Positions 33,654-47,116 of a DNA stretch of 64,000 nt are shown piece after piece. The notes beneath the pieces were generated by a model that saw nothing but the letters and a program-made list of their open reading frames with translations, had not been told where the DNA came from and made no database searches. Position numbers and translations under genes: made by a program. Each line of letters opens with the position of its first letter. The first letter of the stretch is position 1. The stretch is from Porites lobata (taxonomy: Eukaryota; Cnidaria; Anthozoa; Scleractinia; Poritidae): the NCBI GenBank assembly GCA_942486035.1, contig CALNXK010000309.1, positions 139,501 through 203,500 of the forward strand. Reading direction: 5' to 3'.

Positions 33654-34746
33654 GGAAGTGTTCATTATTTATTGCGAGGGGGGCTGGCAAATGGGGAAAC
33701 TTAATGTTTCGAACTTTTTGTACCCCCCGATGATCAAGGCTAACTTTTCTTGCCTCCCCCAGCGAGAAAGTAAAAACTTTTTTGACTCCCTCCCCCCACC
33801 TATTGTAATGATGCATTTATTATAAAACCATACTCACATCCTCCACTTTAATAGCGTTTTACCCAGCTGCTTTTGTATTTTTAATAAGTCGGACATCCAC
33901 ACAGCTGTTACTTTCAGCCAATAAAAGATCAACTGTGACAAAGGCTTTCTATAGCATTCACATTATCATGGTCAAAATTGTATGCCCAGTCATCAGTAGC
34001 CTCGAGTATTAATGAAGTAACTGTAGAGTGAGGAGATTGAAAGCCCGACTGGTGGCTAGAGAGGAAATTATAATCCATGAGAAAGCCAAAGACCTAATCG
34101 TAAATAATTCTTTCGAACCTTTGCCAACACTGGGATCTAATAGAGATGGGGCGTTTAATAAGTCAGCCTGATCCCCTTGTTTGAATATCATCAGCATCAC
34201 TTTTGAACACTTCCATTCTTAGGGGGAAAGTGCAATTTGTGAATTTAATTACACACTTGTAAGTTGTTTTAATAAGTATATTTTGTACATAATCTTGACA
34301 CAGAGATCAATAATATCAGGCGTGGATATAGGATAAAAGATGAGCGATTGACTACAAAACTTGCGCCCAAGGCGCAAGCTCTAAGGGGTCTGGGGGCATG
34401 CTCCCCGGGAAAGCCCCAATTCTTACTTCCTAAAGTCCCCTTTCCTGGGTTTTTTCGAAAACCGATTTTACAGTTCACTTTTATTTAAAAATTATGTTTT
34501 TAGGAAAATTCTGACCGATTTCCATAAAATGGTGGAAACCGGTATACATCCACGCCTGAATATTAGGGTAGCATTGTTGTATATTAATTAATACTGTGTT
34601 GCATGAAGGATATAAACCATCAAGCTTTTTAGCCCCCCTCTTCCTCAGAGTAAAACCTTTCTCCCCCCCCTATATAAAGGGGTTAAACCTCGCTTGCCCA
34701 CCCCTCCCATTTGCCAGCCCCCCCCCCATAAATAATGAACACTCCC
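33654..34746. mobile_element. TIR element with TAA duplication, hosts a nested element
   Basis: The left end GGAAGTGTTCATTATTTAT mirrors the right end (ATAAATAATGAACACTCCC), and both are flanked by TAA (33651-33653 and 34747-34749). The TIR continues as a G-rich stretch followed by GGCTGGCAAATGGG. It begins only 30 bp after the stop codon of the CxxC-finger gene. No transposase is visible. Confidence 0.75.
34317..34558. mobile_element. nested MITE with AATAT duplication
   Basis: CAGGCGTGGATATA at the left pairs with TATACATCCACGCCTG at the right, allowing small differences. AATAT flanks both ends (34312-34316 and 34559-34563). It is inserted in the 33654-34746 element. Confidence 0.8.
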
Positions 34747-34749
34747 TAA

Positions 34750-35950
34750 CATTGCATGAAAAACATTAGATCATTTTTTCATCAGTCATTTTGAGTTTTG
34801 TTTTATTAGATTTCTTCAGCAATCATACAGATGTAAATTACTAAAAAGGTACTTGAAGCTCCCATAACACATGCCATGATTTGGTGCAGAATATCCATGC
34901 TTGAATGCAACTGGTGGTATTTGTTTTGATCGCTTTCAAATAAAATAAATATGATACTGCCAAAAGTATTTCAGAGTTCAAATAAATACACAGTTAATAC
35001 ACAGATAAATAAATTATATCAATTTGTTTCATTGCATCAATGATAGTGAACCATATTTTTACTCGAAAGACCACTGCAACTGTTACAGATTTTTGGGACT
35101 CTTTGATATGAGGCTCATTTAAAGGTAGGGCGAAATTGAGGATGGCACTTATTTAAAACTGAACAAATGAAGATGCATAAATAAATAAATAAATGCATTT
35201 CAAACGGAGAAACTTCTGTAGTTTTATTCAAATTTGTTCAAAATATCAACTTTTAAATTCATAGTTATCAGTAACACTTTTTAGTGTTATTGAGTACTTT
35301 CTTCTATTGCAGCTTGATTCTGTGAGAGTGATGCAAATTTACAAATAAGCAGTTAACTGATATGGATTGAAACTTGCTCAACTTGTTGTGCATTTAGCCT
35401 TTAGATCGTTTGTGCGAGGCTCTTACTTGTACATGTAGAACATTTTGCAGTTTTGTTCACATAAATAAAGTTATTTTTATTATAATTTGAGTGACAAGAC
35501 GTCAATCAAAATTACCAGTGTCTTTGTACATATATGTCATGCTGTACTGTAAACAATTTGTTGTTATAAGCACTCAAATCTTTTTTTTTTAAAAGTAACA
35601 AATCATATACACATGGAAACATAATTATATATGCATTGTACATCAATATTTGAAGAAGGCATATTATGATAACAATAATAATTGATCAAGATGCAACTTT
35701 AAGGTAACTATTTTTACTTTTTAGCTTTTTTTTTTGCAGAAATGAAAGCTATCCTTTTTGTTAATTATTCATAAATTTTGTTAGTTAACTTTTTACAGTA
35801 GTTAGTGTCAACTCACTGTATTTTTTTCCTTACTGGTTTCCATACATTTCTCATACTTGTGAGGAGAAGTTGTTAAAACATTAGGGTGTATAATACTAAG
35901 TTCTGTTATAAATACGTATTGTATTCTCAAGGTTGATGTACTGCTACTTT
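34750..35950. other. no gene seen; AT-rich
   Basis: Long A/T tracts and short simple repeats (for example AAATAAATAAAT near 35180). No coding signal. Confidence 0.5.
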
Positions 35951-35956
35951 AAAATG

Positions 35957-36098
35957 GAAGGGGTGTGCGGAATAAGGCCCTAAGTGACTTTTGATCTAAT
36001 GTCAAACTCTCCCTGTGTTTCACAAGGGAATACAAGGCAATTCAGAAGGAGAATCTGGCAGTTTATCAGAAGTCACTTAGGGCTTTTTTCACCCCTTC
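35957..36098. mobile_element. fold-back MITE, about 142 bp
   Basis: GAAGGGGTG...GCCCTAAGTGACTT at the left is mirrored by AAGTCACTTAGGGC...CACCCCTTC at the right, with a few mismatches near the ends. Confidence 0.7.
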
Positions 36099-36849
36099 AA
36101 TTATGTTTTGTTTATTTTATGCCTAATAAAAAAACAAACAGAAAAAAACCATAGTGTGTCATTACTGTACTTTATGTCAGTTTATTATATCCTGACTGAT
36201 TGGTTCCCTGAGTGGTTTTTATTTTCCCAATACAGACTTTATGCTATCTCGATAAGATCTAGTTTTGCTCCTTAAGAAAAATAAAGTTTTTGCTGTGCTA
36301 AATGTTTTAAATACTGTCAGATTAAGATAAATTTTGAATAATTGTTTTCCTTTTTTAAAAAAATTTATCTGATTTACTTGTGTGTCTATGCCATTAAGTG
36401 CTTTTATTCACTGTTAATAGTTAAGGTGATGGACTTCCAATTCTGGAGGGGGTGGGAGGGAGGGAGGTTACACCCTTATATGGGCTCATATATACATGAC
36501 TGACCCTAAAGGGTATGGTTTCTTGGCTGTTTTGGTCTGAAATAGGTTATAGGTTTTAGCCAGTTTGGTCTGAAATTGGGTATGGTTTGTGCACTCTAGT
36601 CTAAAACTGAGTATGTTTTTTGAAAGAAGCCACTCTTCATCATTATCGATAAGTCCATCGACAAAAGCCCTTCTCAAATTATGTTCCACGCATGTGTGTG
36701 CAATAACAGCTTGTCACATGGGAAGAGTTAGGTCTGAAATAGGGTGTCAAATGAAAATTAAAGAAGTTTTAAAATCTGAAATAGGGTAAGGGTTTTAGAA
36801 AGTGGGCTACACAACCCCACCCAATTTTTCTAGGAGTTATTGTACCTTA

Positions 36850-37501
36850 GTAGCTTATAGACCCATAGTCTCTCACATAGCTTGGGAGACCCATGGTCTC
36901 TCGCATATCCCTCCACCTAGCTTGGGAGACCCATGGTCTCTCACATATCCCTCCACCTAGCTTGGGAGACCCATGGTCTCTCACATATCCCTCCACCTAG
37001 CTTGGGAGACCCATGGTCTCTCGCATATCCCTCCACCTAGCTTGGGAGACCCATGGTCTCTCACATATCCCTCCACCTAGCTTGGGAGACCCATGGTCTC
37101 TCGCATATCCCTCCACCTAGCTTGGGAGACCCATGGTCTCTCACATATCCCCCCACCTAGCTTGGGAGACCCATGGTCTCTCGCATATCCCTCCACCTAG
37201 CTTGGGAGACCCATGGTCTCTCACATATCCCTCCACCTAGCTTGGGAGACCCATGGTCTCTCACATATCCCTCCACCTAGCTTGGGAGACCCATGGTCTC
37301 TCACATATCCCTCCACCTAGCTTGGGAGACCCATGGTCTCTCGCATATCCCTCCACCTAGCTTGGGAGACCCATGGTCTCTCACATATCCCTCCACCTAG
37401 CTTGGGAGACCCATGGTCTCTCACATATCCCTCCACCTAGCTTGGGAGACCCATGGTCTCTCACATATCCCCCCACCTAGCTTGGGAGACCCATGGTCTC
37501 T
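36850..37501 (+). repeat. 40-bp minisatellite, about 16 units
   Basis: Highly homogeneous units: CTTGGGAGACCCATGGTCTC followed by TCACATATCCCTCCACCTAG. The only common variants are TCGC for TCAC and CCCC for CCTC. The core GGGAGACCCATGGT is shared with the 41-bp array at 9560-10320. The GAGACC...GGTCTC part is a dyad. Confidence 0.95.
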
Positions 37502-39440
37502 TCCTTACCCTGTCCCCCAAAAAGTGGGTCCCTAGCATGTACTATAGTTTTGACCAGTTTCCTTATTACTTGCTGGTTTTTAGTGTATCTCTACAATGTA
37601 AATACCTACTCTGTATTCAAGTTTCTCCCTCTCGTGTGTGGGGGAAATCACTCCTCGCTTCTTCACCCTCTCCCAGTCCTTCTTTTTCTTTTCAAACGTA
37701 TATAGTCACATTCCCTGTTCCTGCACTTCTTCACAGCTACAGGGCAATCTTCATAACAAGCTGGGCAGCGCTTTTCCCAAAAAAATATCGTAATATGATG
37801 AAATGAAAAAGAAGAAAAATAGCAAGTGCAATAACAACAAAAAGAATTACAGAAATTACACATATTACTTGCAAACCTCGTTCAATTGATTTATTGATAT
37901 TTAATGCCTTTTTACACATAAATGAAAGGAAAAAACATTACATTACATGAAAAATACACGAAACTAAAAATAATCTCAAGAAGCCATGAACACTTATAGG
38001 TGAGACTTCCTCTTTACATTAGTTGTTATTAATGACTTATATACTTATATAAATAAAGAACAGCATATAATATTAAAGTAGTTTACAAGTGTATAGAAAA
38101 TATAAAGAAAAAGTTAATCGTCAGTCTGATAACTAGTAATAAATTACAGACCATATATTGAGTATTCTGTAAACTTATTAAATTTGATTAAGTAAACGTT
38201 TACAGTGATTTTACTTGACCTGTGAAAGAGATAGTAACCAAACTAGTAAACAATAGCAACAGAAAAACAAAAGAAGACAACGGAATTAGTGCATACGAGT
38301 GCTCAGTATTGTACTACCTATTTCAGGAGTCAAGTAAAATAACTCTAAAGGTTCTTATGTTGTTTGATCTAATTATTGAGTGAGGTAAAGAGTTCTAAAA
38401 TTTCGGTCCCTGGTATAAGATTGTAAATTTTTTTATGTTTGTTCTGCAGGTATGAGGACGATATTACTTGGCATATCCAGTAGAATAATCCTTGACTTTC
38501 AGTTTGAAATAAAATTTGAAAAGAGAGAGGTACCCAAGTTTTTGAAAAATGTTTTTTTTGTTTTTTGTTTGTTTGTTTATTTATATATATATATGTTTAT
38601 TTATTTATTTATTTGGGTTTACTGGGAGCCCTGTAATCTGCAGCACAGATTGTTTGAACAGTTCTTTTCTGTAACAAGTAGATTCTAGTGATAATGTTTG
38701 TAGGATATGTAGAACTCTATACTATGTTGCAATATGTGAGATATGGATACACTAAAAAAAAAAACAAACAAACAAAAGAAGCGATTTTTTAGTTACATAG
38801 GACCTTGCTTTAGACAACATTCCTCTTGTTTTTGAAATTGTTGTACCGACAAATCTCGCTATTGACAAAAGAGTTAACAACATGCACTAAGAAAAAAAAA
38901 ATAAACAAAAAAAGACCAAAAAGAGAGAGAGGTCAAGAATAGAGGATGGCCACCACTTTCAATAAGGCCATCCCCCCCTTTTTTTTTTTTCATTTAGCGT
39001 CGAATGCGTTTTCTGATATTGGGTTCGTCGGTCGGATTAAAAAAAAAAAATTTCACAAGAAGTCTTGGAGGCCCTGGTACCCCAGGGTGATGTTAAAGGT
39101 TAACATTCACATATTTGGATTGACAAAATGCACAATATACTGTAAAAAATGCCCCTGTTTTTGTTCCTGTTTTTCTCAATGCTGTTACTGTGCTCATTTT
39201 TCAGACCAAAAGAATTATTTGAAATGAAAAATGGTGTAACTACGTCGACTCGTTACTTTTTTTTTTTTTTGGAAAATGCCAAAAATTTGGGTCGGTCGGA
39301 CGATGCTGAACGGAGAAAAAAAGGGTGGCCTAAGCGTCATGATAAAAAACATTAATGAATAACAAATAATATCAATACAGTTTGAATATCAGGTAAATGA
39401 CTGACTCCTATATATTGTGACTACCATATTTTGCTATTGT
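37502..39440. other. no supportable gene; AT-rich with simple repeats
   Basis: Includes a TATATATA/TTTATTTATTTA tract (38578-38616), poly-A/poly-T runs and two related patches (GGTTCGTCGGTCGGATT at 39021 and TTTGGGTCGGTCGGACG at 39286). Open stretches are short and without motifs. Confidence 0.5.
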
Positions 39441-39445
39441 TGTGG

Positions 39446-39670
39446 CAGGCTAACCCAATAGGTAGAGCACCTGACTACAAAGAAGGTTGCAGACCAGATT
39501 GCCATGGCTGGAAAAGTATTTGGGGTCTCACAATAACTGAGAAATGAAGGTACTGCCTTTGGCCTGCAAGTGGCTAGACCTTCATGTGGTTTGTATGACC
39601 ACTACAAGGAAAAATGGTGGTCCTGTCTCTAGTAGAAACAAAAATGCTGTCCTTAATAAACACTTTCCTG
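39446..39670 (+). repeat. tRNA-related SINE fragment
   Basis: AATAGGTAGAGCACCTGACT matches a pol III A box in a tRNA-like head, followed after about 40 bp by a weak B-box-like stretch and a non-tRNA body. It does not fold as a functional tRNA. Confidence 0.4.
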
Positions 39671-41100
39671 TGTAATACATTGACAAGCAAATAAAGTGCC
39701 TTTATCGTGCCACCATAGTTGTTAGTAAAATGGCAATCCACTGTAAAACCTTTGGTGACCTGTATGTGGCCAACTCAGGAAAAGCTACCTACATGATGAA
39801 AGCTCAGTATGACAGCAAGTTAGTAGCTGTTATCTTGAATAAGTAAAATCCTGAAGTGGCGTCTTGAAAAGGTTACATTGCTCCAAGGACAGCTGCAGCA
39901 GATCAACAAGAATGCAAGGTAATTTAGAGTAACGTGATAAAAGAAGTATTTAAAAAGCATTAAAGCCACAGCACTACGAATATCCGTAGACGTAATTTGA
40001 ATTTTTGTACATATACTAGAAAAAAAGACTACTTTATTTATTGATAAGGCGAACTATGCATCAACATCAGTGTCGAATAAAAATTAGTAATCAAACAGAT
40101 AGAAAAGAATTGCAATAATCACTATCATTGCTTAAATGCCGAAGTAAAAAAACTATGCTAATAGTATGCTGATTGAAATTTGAATGCGGCCTCTTTTGGA
40201 GTTGTCAGCCTTTGAGTTACGGATAATTGATTATCTTTTGTCTCTCTCCATGTCCACATTCTAATGATCATAAACAACCTTTAAACCGAGAAACAGTTAA
40301 AGCAAATGTCAATGGATGGCCACCCCAACTTAGTATGTAGCGTACATTAGTTACTACCCCTGGATCTCCAAAAGTGAGTCTAGCTGCAGTGCACGGTGTG
40401 TCAGAGGTGTGGCCATGCAATGCTTTAATTATGAGATAAGGATACGAGCGAAGCAAGGGTTTGCTTCCAGTATTATCGAACGATTATTAAGCTTACCATG
40501 CGAGTTTTGGATGAAGAAACAGATTTCTCTGGAAAGCAACCAGATAGAAAGTTACTTCTGAGTGACTTGTTAATTTTGACCGGTAACGGCTCGATTGCAG
40601 TGTCGCAAGGGCTGGCGGAGTTTTCCCCTCGGCTACCAAAACGACCTACTTTAAGCATCGTTTGCGTTTTCAGCTATAAACCATGACCCACTGTACAATA
40701 TTTTGATATAATTGAACAATTTTGAAAAACCTTTTGGAGCAGAATCAGCTTGTGTAACTGTTACAGGGGTTTCTGAGGGATCCGCCATTTTGAATGAACC
40801 ATCAATAGAAAATTATAATACTACTAGTAATGGTTGACACTACAGCTGCCCCCGCCCTGTATATAGTATTCTTGCTCCTTGTGTAGCTCTTTGAAATATA
40901 CCGATTCATAATGAAGATGTTCACACATATTCCATACAATAGGTGAGATAAATACAGGAAATAAACGCAAGGTTCCTGATGCACAGTTTCGGTCCGATTT
41001 ACACAGCTTTGATCAAAACATTCTCAGTTTCGAAAATAGTTTATTCTAAACCATAAGATAAGATTTAATTAGGAGTTTAATTTTTCGCTATTTCTATTTC
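39671..41100. other. no supportable gene
   Basis: Only short open stretches of about 60 codons without motifs. Confidence 0.4.
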
Positions 41101-41125
41101 ACTTTTTACGTTTAGTTCATTTCAT

Positions 41126-41803
41126 TTGCCGGAAAGTAAGCCTCTTCCGATTACAACAAGAATTTTGCGGCTCTTGCACTCCCAACTGGACCACTCTGTA
41201 AGCCTCGATTCTTCGTTTTGGGCCATTTGTCTAGTCGCTTTTTACGGCATGTTTCGAAAATCGCACCTTTTGCCTACCATCTCATCTTCGTTTAACCCAA
41301 AGAAGCAACTCACCAAAAGCGATTTCAAGATATACTTGGGGCGCTCTTGTTACCATATAAGGTGGAGCAAGACCATCCAGTTCCGGGAACGAGTCGTTGA
41401 CATACCCCTCCCACGAATCCCTGGCTCCCGACTTTGCCCTACTTCGGCTCTTTACCGAGCTTTCAGTTTCACTGCCCCTGTTTCGTCGGGGGACTAGCAG
41501 GCTTTCAATTGGGTAGATCAATCGTTTTACACCCATACGTTTACCTATAATAGCTTTGTCGAAAAATTGCGCCACCACCTATCTACATTGGGCCTTGACC
41601 CCAAAACTACGCGGGCCACTCCTTCCGCAGTGGGGTGCATCTTTTGCCTATTTATCGGGGTTCCCATTGAAATGATTAAGGCCTTGGGCGATTGGCGTTC
41701 CGATACGGTCCTATTTTACCTCACCATGCCCCTGTCAGTTCGCTTGCATTCTGCTAATATGCTGTGCAAAACCATCCTTTATCACTCTCCCACACCTTCT
41801 TGA
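41126..41803 (+). pseudogene. tyrosine recombinase (DIRS/Crypton-like) relic
   Basis: The first part reads FWAICLVAFYGMFRKSHLLP, the recombinase core around the first catalytic Arg, then a DIPLPRIPGSRLCPTSALYR region. The reading shifts frame: GHSFRSGVHLL, the expected H-x-x-R box, lies in one frame and GVPIEMIKALGDWRSD...YL, the C-terminal box with the Tyr region, in another. At least two frameshifts and a stop after SSGD show that it is inactive. DIRS retrotransposons and some Cryptons encode this type. Neither an RT nor terminal repeats were found beside it. Confidence 0.7.
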
Positions 41804-41809
41804 TGTTCT

Positions 41810-42730
41810 CTCACTTTCAACTCCGACTTCTTTGGGTTTGGGCCTTGGTTTTCAACCAGGTTATAATTAGTTAGTATGACCATTTTATGTAAATAAGTAT
41901 TATAATTCTACAATAAACTGCCTGAACCCAACCGTGTTGCAAGTCTGTTCAGTGGAGTTTAGAAGAAATGGAGAGGGAATATCTCCCGACCCCTCCCCCT
42001 CCTCTCCCTACCCCAACTCCCCTGGCAGTTTTTTCCTGCTCACTTTTCTTTGTGAACAGAGGCCCTTCGATCCCCTCCCCATTATCGTCAAAGCCACTTT
42101 GTCCTGAGAGCTCGTGAGTCTGGGGACTATAGTTGTAAAACAACGGGCAGCAAAAATGACTTACGTGGAGTAGAACCACCATATTTACTGCCTCTACTTC
42201 CCCTAAGTTCAAATATTATTAGAGTTATGGTCAGGAATGTTACGGTCTGGGAAAGTTATATCACACATCTATCACATGATAGATTCCGTGCAGCATATCA
42301 CTTCCGTCTTGATACATGATCTTTGAAATGCAAGTGAAAACAATCTCAAAAAATCAATATCACGATTTTTAGTGCAGTTTACAGTTGACCAACATATAAA
42401 AACATCAAAGGGATCATGATCAAACTGAATGTTGAAGGATGCCCATATAAACATTGAAAGGCCAAAACCGTAACAGCACTCCCCATAGAGTTTATAGACT
42501 TTATACTGTGTATAAGCGATCAGATTAGTGATTAGCCTGCGAGATGAGGCTCATGCTACTTGTGTGAATTAGGGGAAAATTTTGGCGGCCGCCATTCATG
42601 AACCCACTGGATGGCGGATCCGCCACAAACATTTCGCCCGAATTCGCACAAGTCAGCCCGCCAGCAGGCAAATCAGCGATGGGCAAGCTTAAATTTGAAA
42701 ACTCGATCTTGTGAGTGCTTTGGATCCAAA
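41810..42730. other. no gene seen
   Basis: Contains a C-rich patch (41985-42015) and no convincing exon. Confidence 0.4.
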
Positions 42731-42731
42731 A

Positions 42732-43681
42732 GACAAAACATGGACCAGGGGTCCATGGACCCCCACTTTGGACCGTTCCATGGATCCCCTGTCATGGACC
42801 AGGTCCATGGATACTTTCTTACTTTTATAGAAAGGTTTTGGACCGGGTCGATGGACACTTTTTTTAAATAATGAGAATCGAACAAAAACAGAAATAGTGC
42901 AAAAATATGATTTGACGAGACGCTGTTGACTGCTAATTTAAAAGTTATCACCAAGGGAGGAATTACGCGCTCCAGTACAAAGACTTGCATTATCTTTAGA
43001 AAACAAGCTGGAGTTTAAAATTCATTGCTTTTAGAGCAATCATGACTGAGTCACTTCGAAATTCTCCGTAGCTGATGTTAAGCTTCAGTTTAAGGAACAA
43101 TACACTTCTTTGAGATTTGGATCTGTAAATCACTATCGGTCCTCCTAAAAATGCTAACCAGCTGGGCCCAGCGTGACAAAACATTGCAGGAAAAAGTGAC
43201 ATTCACGGACAAGAAGGAAATTCAGATCCAGGAGGCACTTCGGAGATATTAAACAATCTAAAACCCTTTAAAATCAGCCGCAATGAAGAGCTTCACAAAG
43301 AAAAGAAAACATGCGTGTCACGACCTCTCAGTATAAAATAAGCCGCAAAAATTCACATTTGCTCAGTCAAAACGTTTTCCTCCAAAGCATAATCTACCCG
43401 TCAGAGAAAACAATTCATTGGCATGAGGTAGAAGGCGTGTGTTGCCTACCGACCCCCTCTTTTTTACACTATGTAAGCACAATTAAATATCACTGATCAA
43501 TCGAGCATTGTTTGTTGTTGTTGTTGTTGTTGTTGTTGTTTTAATCTTATTTTTGCACTTTTTCTCTTTTTGTTCATTTCTCATTATTAAAAACAAACTG
43601 TCCACGAACCCGGTCCATGACAGGAGGTCCATGGACCCGGTCCAAAGTGGGGGTCCATGGACCCCTGGTCCATGTTTTGTC
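42732..43681. mobile_element. inverted-repeat element with 43-bp perfect arms built on GTCCATGGAC
   Basis: 42732-42774 and 43639-43681 are exact reverse complements (GACAAAACATGGACCAGGGG ... CTTTGGACC). The match continues with mismatches to about 42806/43607. Within each arm GGTCCATGGACC-type palindromes recur. The 860-bp interior holds a (GTT)n run (43510-43541) and no ORF of note. Confidence 0.85.
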
Positions 43682-43917
43682 CTCACCCCAATAATTCTGG
43701 TAATTACAACATTGAACTTGTTCAGGCTGAATCGTTGAGGAGAATCTGGGGAGAGGGAAGACGATTACACAGTTTTTCAGTATTTCTTTCAATCGAAACG
43801 AAATGTTAAGATGTATCTTTGAGACGTGATTATTCAGACCATTTCAAGAGCTATCTTTAACTCTATATTCTACTGTAGTTACTCACGAAATTACCTGATC
43901 TTGACGAGCAATAGCCC

Positions 43918-44041
43918 GCCGCAGACGTCCTTATGGGCTCGTTCGTCACGCATTCAATCTCCCCCACAGTCCCTCCCCCCCACGGACCGTGGGGGAGAAA
44001 TGAATGCGTGACGAACGAACCCCAAAGGACGTCTGCGGGGA
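43918..44041. mobile_element. hairpin MITE, about 55-bp arms
   Basis: CCGCAGACGTCC...GTTCGTCACGCATTCA folds back on TGAATGCGTGACGAACGAAC...GGACGTCTGCGG through a CCCCCACGG/CCGTGGGGG apex. There are only a few mismatches. Confidence 0.85.
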
Positions 44042-44044
44042 GGC

Positions 44045-45270
44045 TAGACGAACAAGAGCGATTTTCTCACTTTCATACCCAGACTCCTTGTTAACTGAGG
44101 TTAACAATAAAAATTGTTTACCTTGTTTCATACCCTGTTCGGCGGTAGAAAAAATGTCTAGGCCAAATAAGGCAGTGCCCCCGGCACGGAAATCATCTCT
44201 CCCTGCTCAACCGCAACCAAATTCCTTTTTCTTGTCCTGTCAGTTAGAACTTAGAAATTACGTCATAGTGCGACATACAGATTTTTATTCACGAGTTTTG
44301 CAACGAGTGAATGAAACTGCGTACGCGCTCTTTCTATGATGTAATTTCTTAATGATTTAATTCAAACCGAGAATTCAACACGCCCATCAAACGTCTGTAC
44401 CCAAGGTTTCTGTACCACAAAATCGAGTTTACGTTCAAAACACTAGGGGGTAAAAATTCAAAGATTATAAATAATAGCTGAAGGCATGCAGAGCACAGAG
44501 TAACGCAGATTTTTTTGTGTGTGTGTTTAGAAATAGCCTGCTGAACATGGCGCCGATTATTTTTTGGTTCATTTTAGGCGAGCGAATTGAAGCGGCGATG
44601 GCTCGCACCCATCTCGCACTTGCCTTTGCGGGGGCGGAAGGCAGCTCTTCACAAGGCCACACAGCATTGGCTGTGAAAACAACAGCCATAGAAATATAAC
44701 AGTGACTCTGTCCCTAAAACAATGACGGAGCTGCGTGTTATGGAGAACCAATGAAATTAGAGGTTTTTAGGAGCTGCGTACTATCCCCACTTTGCGGCGC
44801 CCGAAAAACGCGCAAATTTGACGAGTTTTCATGCTTAGCTCCTGGTTTAGGGCTCTTGTTTAGGGGCAGTCTGGTAAAAAGCCTTTTTTGGTTATAATTT
44901 CTTACCTTCTTCTTTCAAAACTAGCCATAACCTCGACCATTTAATCAATAAATCGAAGTCATGCATTGGTTAAAATAATAGAAAATTGGAAATTATTGGA
45001 TTGAAAAGGGTTGAAAATTCAAAATGAAGGGAATAATTGGTAAACAAATAGCAGATAGTCTACAGGTGCCCCTGAGCTCATTAGCGTACTTGCTGGTTTA
45101 TTCGTATACCTTTTCTAGCCTAATTCTTTCATTCTCTTTCATTCGACAACCCCCTTAGTTACCCTTTCGGGTGTCATGTGACAACTTCAATCTCGGTATG
45201 TAATTACAGTCAAACTTCCTCAACACGGAAACCAAAGCGACACAGCCAAGAGGCCGCTTGGCTTCCTATA
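44045..45270. other. no supportable gene
   Basis: Includes a TTACAGTCAAACTTCCTCAA motif (about 45206), similar to a Tc1/mariner MITE end, without a detected partner. Confidence 0.4.
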
Positions 45271-45277
45271 TAATAAG

Positions 45278-45637
45278 GGGCTTTAGCAACGACGACGGCA
45301 ACTAGGACGTCAAAAAAGCAATAGGTTTATTACGCAAAACAACAACTTTGCACGTGCATCACGCTTTTTTGTACATTTCTTTACTGTCCTTGCACGACTA
45401 CGACGTGAAAATGCCTAATTACAAGTTTTATGTTCAAGGACGTAAACAAGCGACGACGAAGCTCTTTTTCTTTCCCTAAACTTGAGTGCGGTCCTCAAGA
45501 AATCAACTCCAGAGAAATTCGCCTACATTTGCCTTTTTCAGCAAATTGGAATAAACGCCACAAAGATTGAAATAACGGAAATTCATTTTAAAACTGACGT
45601 TTTCGCTGCCGTTGCCGTCGTCGATGCTAAAGCTCCC
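45278..45637. mobile_element. MITE with GGGCTTTAGCAACGACGACG ends
   Basis: The left end GGGCTTTAGCAACGACGACG pairs with the right end CGTCGTCGATGCTAAAGCTCCC region, about 27 bp with two mismatches. A diverged relative occupies 47545-47870, with the shared blocks GCAAAACAACAA and GCATCACGCTT. The 71-codon open stretch inside is not a gene. Confidence 0.75.
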
Positions 45638-47116
45638 TGGCTAATAGAGGTGGAGGAACGAATGGCATCAGTCAGGGCTCAGGAGAAGGTATTTTAATTT
45701 TAATGCAAGCCTTTCCATATCTGATGATAAATTCCTTCATTCTCTAACATTAAGGCGAGGTTTATATAAGAGGAGATTCTTTCGGATCAGTTTGACTGGT
45801 TGCTTCAATTTTGCCATTTACACGCACAGGCGTGAATTCGAAATAAAACGTTCCAGTTTAGTCGCGCGTGCGGAGATTTTGAACCCTGATCTAAAGTAAA
45901 TTTGTATCCGTTTGAATATTCTTGGATTATCTCAGTGATGTGTGCATACGCTCGCTGATCCAAGTATATACCTTAAGTTTAATATATCCGCAGAAGTTTA
46001 TGAATCCGGGAAAATGTCTTCTATAGTAAACCTAGCCTTTGTATTCGAGTGAAGTTCTCGAATTGAACTGATGAATTAATTGCGTATTAAAACACCTTCA
46101 AATCCGAGTACCATAAATGTAATCATTCCGGAAACATTTATGAATTCAGAAAATCTCCTCTGGAGAAAAATTGGCCCAAAAGGAGAAATATGGCTCAATA
46201 TGATAATAATCGGTATTGGGGGTTCTTAAAAGTTGAGGAGTCTTGCATTGCTGTCCCGTTTTTATTGCCCTCTAAGGGTAGCGATACTTGAACATCAAGA
46301 TAAGTTTATGATGAGTTTTCCTGCCATCAATTTAATGCTTGCTCAAATTCCTGGCATCAAGTTCCAACTGTATTAACTCTCTTTTTAACAATTCTTACTT
46401 TGCATTGAACATTTCTCTTTAATTTCCATTTTAATTCCGGCGTGTACGAATAATGTGGCGCATTGTTTTTTATCGTGGGTCAGTTATTATTCACTTAAAA
46501 AAAACTGTTCTTTTCCTCTCTTTGTAATTTTTCATTATTTGGCCATGAAAATCTCCTCTTAGGCTTCCAGTATGTCCATAACATGCTTTTGTCGACTTTT
46601 TTCCTCGTTGATTGCGGAGTTGTAAATGCTGGCCTTCTGCAACCCGTAGGCGTTGAAATTTTTATGCTAGGTGAAATTTTTGTTTTTCTTCGAGGCTTGG
46701 ATAAAAAGTCGCCAGGTTCAGCATTCTGTGGTTTGCTTTCTTGAAAAGGTCTTGTTAGAAATGATCCCATTGATTTTCCACTTTAAATCCACGTTATAGC
46801 AGGATGAAACCTAATCATAGCCTAAACGGTTTAGGCATGAATAAAATAACAAGAAATATATGCAAGTTTTGGGAACAATTTTTTTGTTATTGTGACAGCT
46901 TCCCCACCTTGTTTTGGCAGCAAAATGATTTTCACATTAAAATTAATGACCTGAACCTGTAAAAGAGCCTTTAATGATAACGCAAGTGGTTAAAATTCAC
47001 CAAAGAACATTAAATGAGCACTGAGGCTATGTCCACACAAATCCAGGCATTTTTGACAACGCATATTTTTATCCCGATTTGTGATCGCTCTCCTGGAAAG
47101 CGATTTCCAAACAATA

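Noticed and set aside
33360..33816. Leucine/phenylalanine-rich minus-strand open frames
   Set aside because: Complement of the GAA-rich exon of the plus-strand gene; low-complexity shadow.
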